In this document: one piece after another, positions 24,801 to 39,300 of the stretch
Numbering within the stretch: position 1 is the stretch's first letter
Layout: each line of letters starts with the position of its first letter
NCBI RefSeq assembly: GCF_017591425.1
Contig: NW_024465672.1
Span: 1 to 64,000 of the forward strand
Direction: 5' to 3'
DNA: 64,000 nt
Source: Ochotona curzoniae
Lineage: Eukaryota > Chordata > Mammalia > Lagomorpha > Ochotonidae
Notes under the pieces: generated by a model
Databases searched by the model: none
The model's input: the letters and a program-made list of their open reading frames with translations, nothing else
What the model was told of the DNA's origin: nothing
Translations under genes and position numbers: made by a program

Positions 24801-27800
24801 CTCTCGATTGTGAATGCATTTCTTGGATAAATCCTGCCTGATCACCATGTATGATCTATTTATGTGACTTTTGGATTTGGTTTGCCTGCATTACTTGTAA
24901 CAAAATGGTGCCAACAGGAAACGATTATGTTCCGTGAAGTAAGTCAATCCCCAAAATAAAAATAGCATACATTCTCTCTGGTAGAAGGCAACATTCATGC
25001 AAAATTCAAACCAAGTGGATATATAAGGGAACATGTATATACATATGTTCTTACAGATGAACTATATAACACAGACTAACATCACAGGAAGTTAAGATAT
25101 ATTGTTGAATGCATCTCTGCTCCTGAATAAAGGAGGACTCACAGTGCAACTGTTTACGGTACCTTGACAATATGACACTGGAACTTCTACCGCTGCCTAC
25201 ACCTACAAGGCCAGGATAAACTTGCATAGCAGAATGTTGGGCTTGTGACTCTTGCTGAAGGACTATACATGTAATAATACGGGGGAAAAGAGTGAGGGGA
25301 GCATGGCCTGGCGTGATAGCATAGCAGTTATAAAGTCTTCACCTTGAATGCACTGGGATCCCATATGGGCACCAGTTCTAATCCCAGCAGCCCCACTTCC
25401 CATCCAGTTCCTGCTACTGGCCTAGGAAAGTAGTCAAGGATGGCCCAAAGCCTTGGGACCCTGCACCTATATGGGAGACCCGGAAAAGACTCCTGGCTTA
25501 GGATTGGCTCAGTTCCAGCCGTTGTGGCCGCTTGGGAATGAATCAATGGACAGAAGATCTACCTTTCTGCCTCTCCTCCTCTCTGTATATCTGCTTTTCC
25601 ATAAAAATAAATAAAATTTAAAAACAAAAGAGTTCGGGGGGAGAATGGGGATGGAGGAAAGGGAGGTGAGGGGGGAATCCCTACACCTACAAAACCACAT
25701 CATGAAAAAAAATTAACAAAAAGAAATGTCTAAAAATGAGATGCACTACACACAAAAACAGAGAATAACCACCATCAAGAAAGATTACGAAAACTGAAAG
25801 TTTCCTAGTAAAACTACCTTTGAGGGCGCAGTGTGCTAGCGTAGTGATTCAGGTCCTCGCCTTGCACACCCCGGGATCCCCTATGGTCCAGGTTCTAATT
25901 CCAGAGGCCCTGCTTTCCATCCAGCTCCCTGCCTGTGGCCCGGGAAAGCAGTCGAGGATGGCCCAGGGGACTCTGCACCCACGTGAGAGACCCAGAACAG
26001 CTCCTGGCTCCTGGCTTCAGATCAGCACAGCACCGGATATTGCGGTCACTTGGGGAGTGAACCATCAGACAGAAGATCTTCCTCTCTGTCTCTCTTCCTT
26101 TCTGTATATCCACCTTTCCAATAAAAATAAATAAATCTTAAAAAAAAAAAAAACTACCTTTGAAATCCAAAGTAAGCAATGAGAATACATGGAAAATGAG
26201 AGGAACAATTCATTACATGTTAGCAGCAACTCTGAATGCGAATGTCTTAAATGATCCAATCTAAAGACACAGACTGGCAAGAAACATCTGCTTGCTAAAC
26301 AAGGAACCCTTCACTAACAAAGATATATGAATGAACATGACAGAACATGTGAAAACTTAGTGAATACAGAAAAATCAGTATGAAGAGAGAAGTTCATGTC
26401 AAATAGTGCTTATAAAAAGAAATCAAATCAGGGTCGCTCCAGAGCCTCCCACCCCCACAAAAATTAGATTAGATGGACAAAGACCAATAAGGAAAGCTTA
26501 GAATCAGACAGGAAACAGCTTGGACTCATATATACCTTACTAGTTAGGACACAAAGATGAGTTACTTCTCACTAATGTATTGAAGATTTCTCTGCACATC
26601 CTTCCTAAAACTGTTCTGTGCCTCAATTGTTGACATATGCCTAGTTAGAGTTATAAGCCAGTTTGGACTATCCTAAAATTCACCAAGTTCAGTAAAGATT
26701 ATGCTTCAATGCTATAAACTGCTATATATAAAAATGAAAATAGACACGAGACAGCTGAATATAACCATTCTAAGGTATATAGCAGCCAGTCGCGTATAAA
26801 CCAAAATTGAAATGTCAATGAAGTAGTCACAGGATACGGTTAAGAACTTTCATTTTTTTAACATATTGGTCACTCAATACCATATCAATTAACTCCATAA
26901 TGTTGTAAATTGTTGATGTTATGTTGTGGCTTTTAATTGATCGGGATGATATTCTGGCAACTCTACACTCAGACCACAGACAGTCTCCCAAGGAAACTGT
27001 TGAATTTATCTGGACAATAAGATGCTGGACTTTCTGCATGGTCCACACCTGCAATGAAGGAATCATTGCTGAATATGAACTATAATACTGCAACAATGTG
27101 GATGAATCCACCATTGGGGGAGGGCACAGGGAGGGGTTGGGGGAATCCTATAGCCTATGAAACTATGTCATAAAACCAAATTAAATAAAAATAATAATAA
27201 TAAAACAAATATATTTTAAAAGGAAATCAGAAAGGCATCAAATGAATTATCTATTCAAGCATTTCAAAGATCATGAAAACAACAAATCAAACCCTAAAAT
27301 AGATAAAAGAAAAATACTTAAAATTAAATAATAAAACAAATTGAAACAGAAAGTATACATAACACCAGTGAATTCACTATTTTTTAAATATATATGAGCA
27401 AAATAGATGCACCATTGGCAGAACAAACCCAAAAAAGACATAGAAAACAGATACAAATAAAAGATGACATATAAAAGGAGATATAACAACAAACATTACA
27501 GATAATAAAAAAGAATCATTAGGAATTGCTACAAGCAGCTTTCTGTCAACAAATTGGAAAATAGTGAAAATGAATAGATTTCTAAACACATAAAATCTAC
27601 CTAAATTAGGTCAGCATGACATAGAAAACCCAGCTAGACAAATTATTATGGCGATATCGGATCAGTAACAGAGAACCTCCCAACAATGAAAAGGCTAGTA
27701 CTAGATGGCTGAATTTCACCAAAGTTCTCAAAAAGAAATGACTGTAGTTCTCAAACTATTAAAAACAACTGACAGGCAGTAAATCCACCTAAACTCACCT

Positions 27801-30247
27801 AATATTAATTCCAAAAGCAAAAAAAAAATATATATGCAACAAAGAAAAAATATCCTTGATAAAAACAAGGGTAAAAACTATCAACAAAATTCTAGCTAAC
27901 TGAATCCAGCAACACATCAGAAAGGTCATTCACTGAGAGCAAGTGGGATTTATCTCTGATATCCAGGAATGATCCAGCATATGCAAATCAATAGATGTAA
28001 CATTAATTAATAAGTTGAAGAAGAAAACCATACAATTATCTCAATAGATACAGAGGACACATTTGGTAAAATAGAACAATCTTGTATGATTAAAAAAAAA
28101 AAAACCTTAAGCCAACTGGATATACAAGGAATGTTTCTTTACACAACCAAGGCCATATATGAAAAACATAAAATGCCAATGTCATATTGAAAGGGGAAGG
28201 TTTGGAAGCATTTCTGCTGATGTCCAGAACCAACATTCATCCCTGCTATTCAGGACAGTCTTGAACGTCTTAGCCAGATCCATTGGGCCAGAAAAACAAA
28301 TTCAGCTGATATAAATGTAAAGGAGGAAGCCAACATTTTCCTGTTTCCAGATGACATGATTCTCTATATAGACCTAAAATTCTTCTAAGAAAATATAAGA
28401 TCACTTATAAGAAAGGTTAGTAATCTTGGAGGATATAAATCAGCACACAAAATAAATAACTTCTGTATACACAAATAATTCTATGGTGAAAATCTAATAA
28501 GATCAGCTCCACATAGAATAGCTGAAAAAAATATAAATATCTCCGAATAAGTGAAACTAAGGATGACAGAGACCTCCACAATAAAAACCGTAAAATGTTA
28601 AATAAGGAAATAGACTAAAACATCAAATACTACAAAAATATCCCATGTTCATGGAATAGAATCTTTCCATACTATCATATGATCCGAAGCAAGCCCAATC
28701 AAAATACCTGTGGCATCATTTGCATTTCCAGAAAAAATGATGTTAAAATTCACTTTGCATCATAGATATCCAAAGTAGGTAGAACAACAATGTAAAGAAA
28801 GCAAGGCTCATCAAAACACCAGACTTCAAGATGTAATATGGTGCATTTGTAACCAAAAAAGCCTGCCACTGGTGGAAGTCACTCACAGACCAATGGACCA
28901 AAGATCTCAGAAATTAACCCACATTGCTACAACTAAGTTCAACAATATCAGTATATGTGCAGAATTTTATTTATTGAATATGAACATTGACTAAAATTAA
29001 TAACATTAAATAAAATTGAAATTAAAATAATTTAAATTGCACTAACATGTGTAGATTATTATATCTAAGGAGACTCATGAACTCCAGTACACTTTCAGGA
29101 ATGGCCAAACATCCTACGATTCCTCAACAAGACAGAGGAATGCTGTGAGCAATCATCAAACCGCAGAATTTCAGTCTTGACAGGCTTTTGATATCTTTAC
29201 TTAAAGTAGTGTTAAACGTGCAATTGTGAAGTTAAATGAAAGTATGACACAATAAAAATTAAGGAAAATCAAGGAAGTAAGGAGGAGGGCAGGGGGAAAC
29301 ACAAGGAGGGGCGAGTGGGAAGTTCTACTGAAATTCTAAATCTATATTGTGACATATCTGGATTTTTTTTCAATTTATATAAGTAAAACTTTAAAAAATA
29401 TGTAACTTCACAATTGCATCTTTCAAAAGAAATTTGAAAACAGAAATATAAAGTAAATAAATAAAACTTTAACTTGAAAACAGAAAATAATAAATAAGCC
29501 TTGACAAAAGCAGAAAATAATAAATTAAATAAGGAAAACTTTAAACCTTGAAAAAACTGAATTGACCTTTACAAATTTTCTCACAAAATACCATGTTTAA
29601 ACAACTTGGATATACTGTTTCCTAAAATTTAGCAAATCACTACAGAAGCAAAATCAATACATTAAACAGCATATTATAAAAGAATTCATGCTTATGATTT
29701 AATTTTGAAAAGTGCTGAGCTGGAGTTTAGGATTTAAGTTGGTAGTTAGCTTTGGAGAAAAGAAGTCAGCTATCATAAAGAATCCTAATCATTGATTTCT
29801 ATTTTACTCCATGAGAACTAAGTGGGATACTTTGTGGATCAGTTCATTCACATTTTCTAGATTTATATTTCTGTATTTGTTTATACCTAGAAGATACGCT
29901 CTCCTCTCCAAACAACAACAACAACAAGTTGAAGAGTGTAATTTATGGTATCATTCTAGAGAGAAAAGTGTGTGCGTGTGCTGTGTTTAGGGAAAATTGC
30001 ACATAAAAAAACTGTAGGCAGTGTTACGATCTCAGAGCTGGAGATTAGGTAAAACATCAAGGATTTAAAGAAGAACATTTTTCAGCTCATTCCCCTTTTT
30101 GTTTTAGTTTCTCATATTTTTGAATTTTATCAATATAAAGGGCTTATGTGTTCCATAGATTACAGTTTCAAGATTAGAAAAGAGAAAGAAAAAGAAAGTA
30201 GAAAGGGAAGTATTCCCACCAGAAATCCTATGGTTTTGCTTTGAGAT

Positions 30248-30305
<58 letters not shown>

Positions 30306-33300
30306 TGCTGGTGCTTGAAGATAAGAGGTGGACCTGCTTACCGGGAGGCTCAGGAATGTGTCCTTGGGAGAAGAACCAGCCTTCAAGATCCCCTTGCAGA
30401 AAATTGGCCCCAGAGGAATACTTGCAGCAGGTCTCCAAGTTGCAGAGCGGATCCTGTGAACATCCAATACAGGAGAGGAAGAAAAAAGCATTCTGGCTCT
30501 CATCTCAATACTGCCCTTAGATTGCCATCCAGGGCTAGGATTCTTTCTCAATGAGATGGGAAGTATTCCAAGGGCAACAAGGGTGCTTGCTGTATATTTT
30601 CACATTCTGAAACATGGTCACTGGAGTCTATGTCTTCCCTTTGGATCTCGGGCTCCTCACTTGCAAAGGGAATGCTGTGCAGCCACAGTGTGAGTTTGCC
30701 CCCACCAGGCAGTAGAGCCTTGAGGATATGAGCCCTAAAACCTCCCATGATGAGGGCCTTACCAGACCTGACCATATGCTCTTGGGTATCCAGATTTGAG
30801 ACCCAAATAGTTCTCTTTTTTTAAAATCAGCTTTGGGTATTTTGTCCCAGAAGAGTTAGGAAATAAGTACCCCGCTCTAGGGTTGTTAATATAAAGAGAA
30901 CAGAAAACGCAGAAGTGGCATTGAAATTATGTATGTGTAGTCTTGGAACATTTTGTTGGAATAGGCTAGAAAGGGTTGGTATGATTAAAGGAGTTAGAGA
31001 GAGCTGGCATGGACCCAGAAGACACAAAGATCAGGGAAGGATTATCACACCTGCAAGGTTGGTTAACTGATTTTCACCATGGTACTAGTAGTAATAAGAA
31101 CAGAAAAAAATAGTAAAGGTTATGCTGACAAAGCCCCCAGTGGAAATTAGCAATATAAATATAAACCAGGATACAAGAGCACCCTTGTCTCAAAATAGCA
31201 AGAATTTGGCTGAACTGTGCCCATGGATTTCCTGGAAGTCTGAATTTAATGAAACACTGAGTGAGAACAATTGTGCACAACAAAGTGTACAAGCCACTGC
31301 TTGATTGCATTTAATCAACGAAGTCCACTTATTGGAGGAAAAACTCAAATTGAAGACAAAATTCATAATCAAATACAAAACAGTCAAAGATTAGAACATT
31401 TTCAGACTGGCTAACAAGAATGGAGGAAAAATGTAGAAGAAGCACCCAGAGGCATTTTGCTAAGGAAATGAGATACAAAGAAGTCTGGTACTTTACTTCA
31501 AAACAATGGGACAAAAGCCCAGGTGACATGTCAGAAATACTCCAATGTGTCTCCCATCTCAGGCCCAGAGGCCTGCAAGGGACGCACAGTTCCAGGAAGC
31601 AGGGCTAGGCCACTCCTCATGCTCAGCCTAAGGCCATCTTAGGAATCAGCTCCCAGCTGTCCATCAAAGCACTCTATGGCCAGACATGGCTCCTGGTGCC
31701 ACTCTGAAGGAAGGAAGCATAAAATTGTGACAGCATTCATGTGATGTTAACTCTGAAGTTGCACAAGGCAATTAGAGAACATACTAGCTTTCACTAAGCT
31801 TCCCAACAAAAGCCTGAGATGCGTCACATACAAAAAGCAAAGGGGAGCCACTGCATGAAAATGTCCATCGGAATGTTTAATGGAGTCAGGTAGAGGAATA
31901 GCCAGCACCGAGACCCCAGAACATCAAAGCCAACAGCAGCATGCAACACAGCTCTGGGAAAGCTACAAGCACTAGCACACAAAGCCAGCAGGACAGATCA
32001 GCCACTTGGGCTGAGAGCAGCAAGTCCTCAGATGTAGGGCTGTCTGAGGTCATGAGGCCACACCTTTCAGCACAGTGTGCATAGACCACTTGACTTAATT
32101 TTCACTGTGTATGCCTTGTTGCACATTGGTCTTGCTAGGAGCCTGTGACTCCTTTCTACTTCTGATTTCTCTCTTTGGGAATAAGAGCCCTGATCTTCAC
32201 ACCATCTCATGATTATGCCCAAGAAGTAATTTTTTATTCACCGGTGGAAAGTGTTTGCCATCAGATGAGTCACAGATAGATTTTTCATTTTGCCCTTCTG
32301 ACTTGTACTGGGACAAGTTAAGGTTTGTGGAACTATCAAAAGGGAGTGAATGTCTTCACATTCTGACAAGGATAGTGACCTTTGAAGGCCAGAAAAAGAA
32401 TGCCAGTCTTCCCCAATTTTCCATATGTTGGAATCTTGTTCTCTAATGTGCAAAAATGAAGTGCCACACTCTTTAAAAGCTGGGTCCTAGTGAGAGATTA
32501 TTACACGATGGTATCATTAACTTCAAAAGAAATTGATGTTGGTTCTACAAGGTGGATTATTTCAATGAGCTTGGATATCCAGCTCTCTATTTGTCTCTTC
32601 TACACGTGCTGCTGTGCACCGTGAGTACCTCGCTATAGTCAGTTCTAGGCTAGACCCATATGCTTGTACATTCAGGATTATTTTCTTTACAAACAGCCTA
32701 GCTTCCAAAATATCATTATAGTAAAAGAACATGAACTAAGGCAACCAACATTTAAAAATACCTATTGGGAATAAGAATGAACATACCTATTGAAGAAGTC
32801 CATTTTCATCTCAAGAGAATAAATGGTGAAATTACTCAGGAAAACATCGTTGAGGCGAACACGTCCAATGATTCCTGAAGGCAGGAAAGGAAATGTGAGA
32901 GAAGCATGGACATTTTCTAGAGTGGAGCAAAGAAATGTAAGCATGTAGATGCCATCAGGATCAGGAAGCAACCGAGAAGGAGACATTTGTCTGAAATTCT
33001 GTGGCTAAAGGAATTAAGGCTCACAAATTAGTATGAAACATTTCCTACGAATCCCAAAAAGAGATTGGGACTTAGGACAGGACAAGCCAGCACTTAATAG
33101 CAGCTTCACTCTCCTGCCCTGAAGAACTAGGCAATCCAGAGCAATGAGAAGTCACTTGCATTATAAGGTATTGGTATCACCTTTCTGTGAAGTTAATTTC
33201 CTCCTCGCAAATCTAATGCACCCAATATTACGTTCAAGCAATTGAAAAGAAGCTAAAGCCTGCTTCTCAAGACCAGAGCCCACCTTTATTTTCTTCCTGT

Positions 33301-36300
33301 AATTTCCATGAAAAATTGATTCGACCTTCATTCTCCACCAGAATCCTCAAAATCTGACAGTCCTGCTTGGAAAAAAAAAAAGCTCATGGAGACTACACCA
33401 TCAAGCACAGTTCTATGAATCATACTTTTCCCCAAGTTATAGATAAAAAGATAAGCAAATGAAAGAAAAGTTCCCAGAACCCCAAAGTATACCCTTCATC
33501 GTAAGGCCGCCATTGTGTTCTTCACTGCTCAGTTTTTCCTTTCTGCTCTGCTGCTCATATTATGAAAGACTGGCTAAGACTTGCCTTTGATCAGAGATCC
33601 AAACAGGGATTGATGACTGACTCAGGGCAAAACAGGGAAATGTGATTCATGTTTAAACACCTACATAGGTCCTCATGGACCAGGGACTAGTAGCTGCCTT
33701 AGGCTTGTAGCCATTCACTCTTCCAGCTAAGGTCCCAAGGCAGGAGAGCCAAGGGTAGTCAAGAGAAATGTGAAAATCTGTGTGAGTACCCAGTCATATT
33801 GGCATTTGAGGAGAGTATTTCCTGGCTCTATAATCACATACCGTAGATTCAGGAATTTCCACTTCCTGCCTTTTCTTATCTAGAAATCCTAATATTGTAT
33901 AATTCAGAAACACCTGAAAAACAAAAGCCAATGTCATACTTACAGGGTCATGTGCAGAAAGGGGGGAGAATGGTTATTATTTAGGCAAAAGAAGGTTTTT
34001 ATGAAGGAGCTCATGAATGCCTGAATGTTATCAGGTTGCAACAGAATTTAGTTTATTCAGGAAAAAAAAAGGATTTCTCTTTGTATCCCCAATGTCCCCT
34101 GCATTTCAGATGCTGTCGATATCATCAGATTTTGGTAAAGTGGACCAGTAACTAAATACCTTCCCACACTGACAGAGGTATGCCAAACCTTATCCTGACC
34201 AATCAGAGCAACTCAGAAATACACACCTGTGCTGTATCTTCAACATGGACATACAGATGGCCTGCAGTGCAGACGGAAGTCTCATAGAGGATGAATCCAA
34301 AGGACTGTCCACTTCCATTGTTAATAGGAAGATTCTCCATACTGACTGGCATCTTTGATTTGACTGGCTGCGCAGGAGACATGGCAAGAGCCAAAATGAT
34401 GAGAAGCCTGAATGCTTCATCCAAAGACTTCTGACATTTTGTTTTGTTTTGTTTTACCATATACTTGTCCCCAAGGGTGCTCTGAATAAAAAATAAAAGG
34501 ACTGATGCTATGTGAAAATGTGCTTGTGTTTTATGTGATAAGGTGAGTTAGGAGATGGTGGGTGCTCAGTGAACAGGGAACAATCACAAATAATTATCAG
34601 AATTGATCAAAATAGTAAATTGCATTCTAAAGTAATGCCAAACAAAAAATACTCATTTAACATCTTAACGATAACAATGAGTACATTTTAAGCAAGACAG
34701 TGTCAGTGGAGCTGAACACCATCAAAGCACAAGAGTTTTTTTTCTCAATAGCTCTCATTTTTCAGGGGAAACATGTAGTCTTATTTGAAAGGGAGAGCAG
34801 AAACCCACAGTTCATTGGCCTGAGAGACTGTCAGTGAAGACAGAGGCTCAGTATCGTGGATTCAGAAATGGGAAACACAGGACTTTTCTTACATGGATTA
34901 TGCAGTGCAAAAAAACCAGAATGCACTAGACAGGTTCACCTGAGCTAGAAAACAAGATTTTCCACTACCACATATTCCTCTTCCCACACATTTGTGCTTC
35001 AAGCTCAAACTGCTTCACCGTCCACATGGAAGGAGCTGGTGGCTCTTGTGCACAGTTCTAATCTTGGACAAACTGCAGAGGATCAGTTTTCATGTTTTAA
35101 AGTCAAGTTTCCTGATTGAATCCCCAATCAATGTAGTAAATCCTTTTTTCCCTTCTTTCCAATGGCCAAACATATTTACTCACAGCATTTAAGAATGGGA
35201 GGATTTCCCACAGGGGCAAGCAGTACAATACTGTCACAGAAGGATACACAGCCTTGGGCTTACTCTCAGGTAGTGGGGGCAGTGGAGTTTCTGCAATGAA
35301 AATGGGCCACAGGATGAAAGGTGTCTGAAACAAACACCGTCTACTCCAAGACTTCCCACCCTTCTGTGACCTGTTGTATCCCAAAGACAACAAATCACAT
35401 GAACAACATCCTGAAATGTGTATGCAATTCTCCAACAATGATGGTCCACAGACAATAACTGACAGCCATCCAGTTGTTTATGACTTACACACACCAGGTA
35501 GATTATGAAGTCCTCTGTGACAAAACATTAACCTGTTAGAGTGAGTGATCTCTGGGAGGAAGAAGTCTGGCTCACTTTTTTTTTTCATCAATGTCATACC
35601 TTACCTAGTTTCTAGCTATTACTACATGGTTAAATATGTTTAAATAATTAAAATTAAATAGAGTGTTTTTTAGACTGTAAAGGGTTTACCCTGTCGCACA
35701 TGGCACTGAGAGCTTTACAAATGAGAGCTTGTATAACCTTCACCCACAAGACAAGTTTTTATTTCCATGTTTCATTGAAACAAATAAGATGCAAGGACTA
35801 GGACTTACTCCTGCAAAAACTGCAGTTCTGATGTGGGAAACAGTGGTCAACTTAACTAGATAGCCCTAGTTCTCTAGAGCACTAAACTCTTCCCTTTCTC
35901 TGTTCCACAAAATGCCACATGAGGAAGATCAGCCTCCAAGTGGTGGTTGCTGAGGTACCTGAGACAGATCCAAGGAGTTCTCGAAGGATGAAATACTTCT
36001 CTGTGTAGTCTCCAGCCTCTGTCAGCACAGCATCATAGTCTGTAAGACACCCAGGGTTCTGTCATATGCCATGTAACCTCTATACACCATGTCTCAAACC
36101 ACAGAAAGGGACAAAAGGGGAGGCATACACTCCTATCTGCAGAATGTCCCATAATAGGCTGACGCTAGACACGTAAGGGCAGCCTAGGAACACTCCCCAC
36201 CTTCCTGGGGACCTGACCATGTCTGACATTGGGAACATCCCTCCAATTTCCTTTTGATCCTTGAATCTGAAATTCCTGACTCTGCTCTCTATGCCTAATA

Positions 36301-39300
36301 ACCATCATGATTTATGCGTCCTCTCTTATTTTTTAAGCTATCCTATTTACGTAAGAAAAAAAGTGCATGTATATCAAATTTACAGATTACGGAGCACAGC
36401 AATACTTCCCATCCTACCATCCCTCCCACCCATTTTCCCATCCTCTCTCATCTTTATTAATATTTTAGAGAACAAAGGTAAGTTGTGAGTGTACAAGGTG
36501 AGCAAGGCAGAGCTATGGATCAGGGCAGCGTTTTGCACCGCAGTGACAGACTGGTGAGACATAGCTAACCATACCCCAAAAAACAGGAAGACAGACTTGA
36601 AAGTTCTCAATAGATCATAGGCTAAAGCTATAAGACCCCCAGAACACTAGCAGGACATTCTTTAAGAAATTCCACCCCATCAGTGTGGGGAGGCGACGAC
36701 ACAAGCAAAGACTTGCCATAGCTAGTAATGACACCCCTGTGTCTATCTTCGTCATATGCAGCTCCATTCATGAAGCCAAAGTTGGTCCCACCATGGAACA
36801 TGTACACATTGAAGGACAATTCGAGCTTGAGGAATTCTGACACTGTTGTCTCAACCTCTGTGGAGGTAGAAGGCAAGAATACAGAGCAAACTGGAAATTA
36901 GTGGAAGGTGTCTTTTTTTTTAAATAAAGAATTTTTTTTATATTTTACTACTGTTTAAGTTGTATGATACACATTTTATATCAGTAAAAATTATACAGAC
37001 ACATACATGCTTGTGTATGCTAGCACACAACTACTATGAGAGAAAAAGTATTTCCTGAAAATAAAATCATTTTTAAATAGCTATAACAAGCAAATATGGT
37101 GCAGATGGTTAACAGCTCAGGAATAATCACTATTTTAGACTGACTTCTCTGGTTATCCCAATCTAGATCATGAAGAAAGAGTCTGGTCTTTTCTTCCCAC
37201 CTAATTTTATTTTTATTATTATTATTGTCATTTTATGATACAGTTCCATAGACTCTAGGATTTCCCTTTCCCCCTTCCTAAGACTCCTTGCGGATCTATA
37301 ATCCCCTATATTATTACGATAGTATAGTTCTTCATACACTGTCATATGTCCATCTTTGTAAGCATGGACAATGGCAGAGAGTCCAGCATCCTATTGTCTA
37401 GATATAGTAAATAGTTTCTTTGGGAGTCCATTTTTTATCTGGAAGTAGATATACATACTGTATTTTATCCTCACATCTGGATATGATAGTCTCCATTACA
37501 TAGTTACTATACATCCCCTTAAATGAAAAGCCACAATACAGAATCAACAACAGGAAGAAAAACAGAAATTTACAATGCCATGAAGTTAAATAACATGCTG
37601 CTAGATATGATAGTTTCCATTACACAGTTACTATATATCCCCTTAAATGAAAAGACACAAAACAAAATCAAGAAAAATAAAAAAAATTAACAACACCAAG
37701 AAGTTAAATAACATGCTACTGAATGACTAATGTGTCACTGAAGAAATGAAAATCAAGAACCTTCTTGAAGAAAATGATGCTTCTGTATGATCTATGAGTC
37801 AGTGAAGAATTTAATCAGAAGAAAGTGTTTTGAAGGTATGAAACTAACAAGAAAATCAAAATTCATGAGATATAGTTTCTGTGTATCTTTGTTGTTGAAA
37901 TGTGTCACCTGTAGGTAAAAAAAAAAAAAAAAGGATGTGTTTTGTTTTGAATCCAGGCTACTGATCTATGATATTTGATTGATGAGTTTAAGCCATTTAC
38001 ATTTAGGGTTAAAACAAACAGGTGTAATTTTGTTCTGTCATTTTAGCAATGGGTTGTTCATTGATTTAGCCATCTGTTGTTATTTTACTGGAACATTCCT
38101 CGCATTTGTCTTTGGTTTTGGTGGGTACTATTCCATCATCTTTGGAGATGTGACTGTCTAAGATAAACTTCCATTTTGCTTTGTGCAGATTTCTTTTTCA
38201 TCTTTTCCATAACTACACTGGCTTAGTATTTCAAAAGGCTGCATAAGGTGAAATCATATATTATTGGTTGTTTTGCATTTTAATGATCTGCTATCACCAC
38301 TAAATTATAAGTTAACTTCAGGATAGGTGTGATGTACTTTATATTCACAAGGCTTATCTTTAGGGACTGAGTGGTGGCAATTAACAGGAGATTGATAACG
38401 ATTTCTGAATGAATGAGTGAATTATTTAGTGAAGACTTGTGTGCATAATCTGTGTCTCAGAGGCATTTTTACATGGAGTAGAGCATCAGCAAACTCTTAC
38501 CTTTCTCCCTCGGAGGAAACTGCTTATCTCCCCATTTCTTGTACCAGCCGACCCAGTATTCCATAATCATAATGGGTTTAGTTTTCTAGAAACAAATAAA
38601 ACCCAACACTAAGTCCTGAGGAAATGGACGAGAAACACCATGAGCCCCAGTGTAACAGACCAGACCTTCATGAGGTCATGTTTCATGAGCTTCTCCCCCT
38701 TTCCAGCTTTCCATTTTGATCCATCCTTCTCCTGTCATGTCACCATCAACAGCCATTGCTTTGGGTCCTCCTTTCTGCCATGTCTCCTAAGTCCTTCCAG
38801 CATCATGTGCCTCCATTCTGTATATGGAGAGCAGTGATTCCAGCATTGAAAGAATCTGAATACACAGAAACCTGACTCGAATTCTTCTGTGGAGCCTGAG
38901 GATAAAGGCTTCATGGGTCTCAGAGAACAACATTAGCACCCAAACCCCAGTTTCCTCCACCTTGCTGCATAACCACAGTTCAAGTTCAGTTGAGATTCCT
39001 TCCTTGCAAGCACATACATAGCATAAAGTCCAGCATCTGGTAAATATTTAAAAATAATTTAAGTGCACCATTTATCTTGTCTAAAAATAAGATGAAGCTG
39101 GAGATTAACAACTTAAAAAAAAAAACTCTAGAAATGGAACACATGGAAAATGAACAAAAAACCTCCTAGATGAACAATGAGTCATTTAAAAAAATTAAAA
39201 GGGAAACCAGAATATTCCAGCAAATGAAGAGATGAAAGCACATGTCCAAACTTATTGGATACAGCAAAAGTAGTGTTAATACAGGTGATTATCACAATTA

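Noticed and set aside
30160..30551. Open frames with long Val-Cys runs around 30.2-30.3 kb on the minus strand
   Set aside because: They are translations of the AC/GT microsatellite that run into exon 15.
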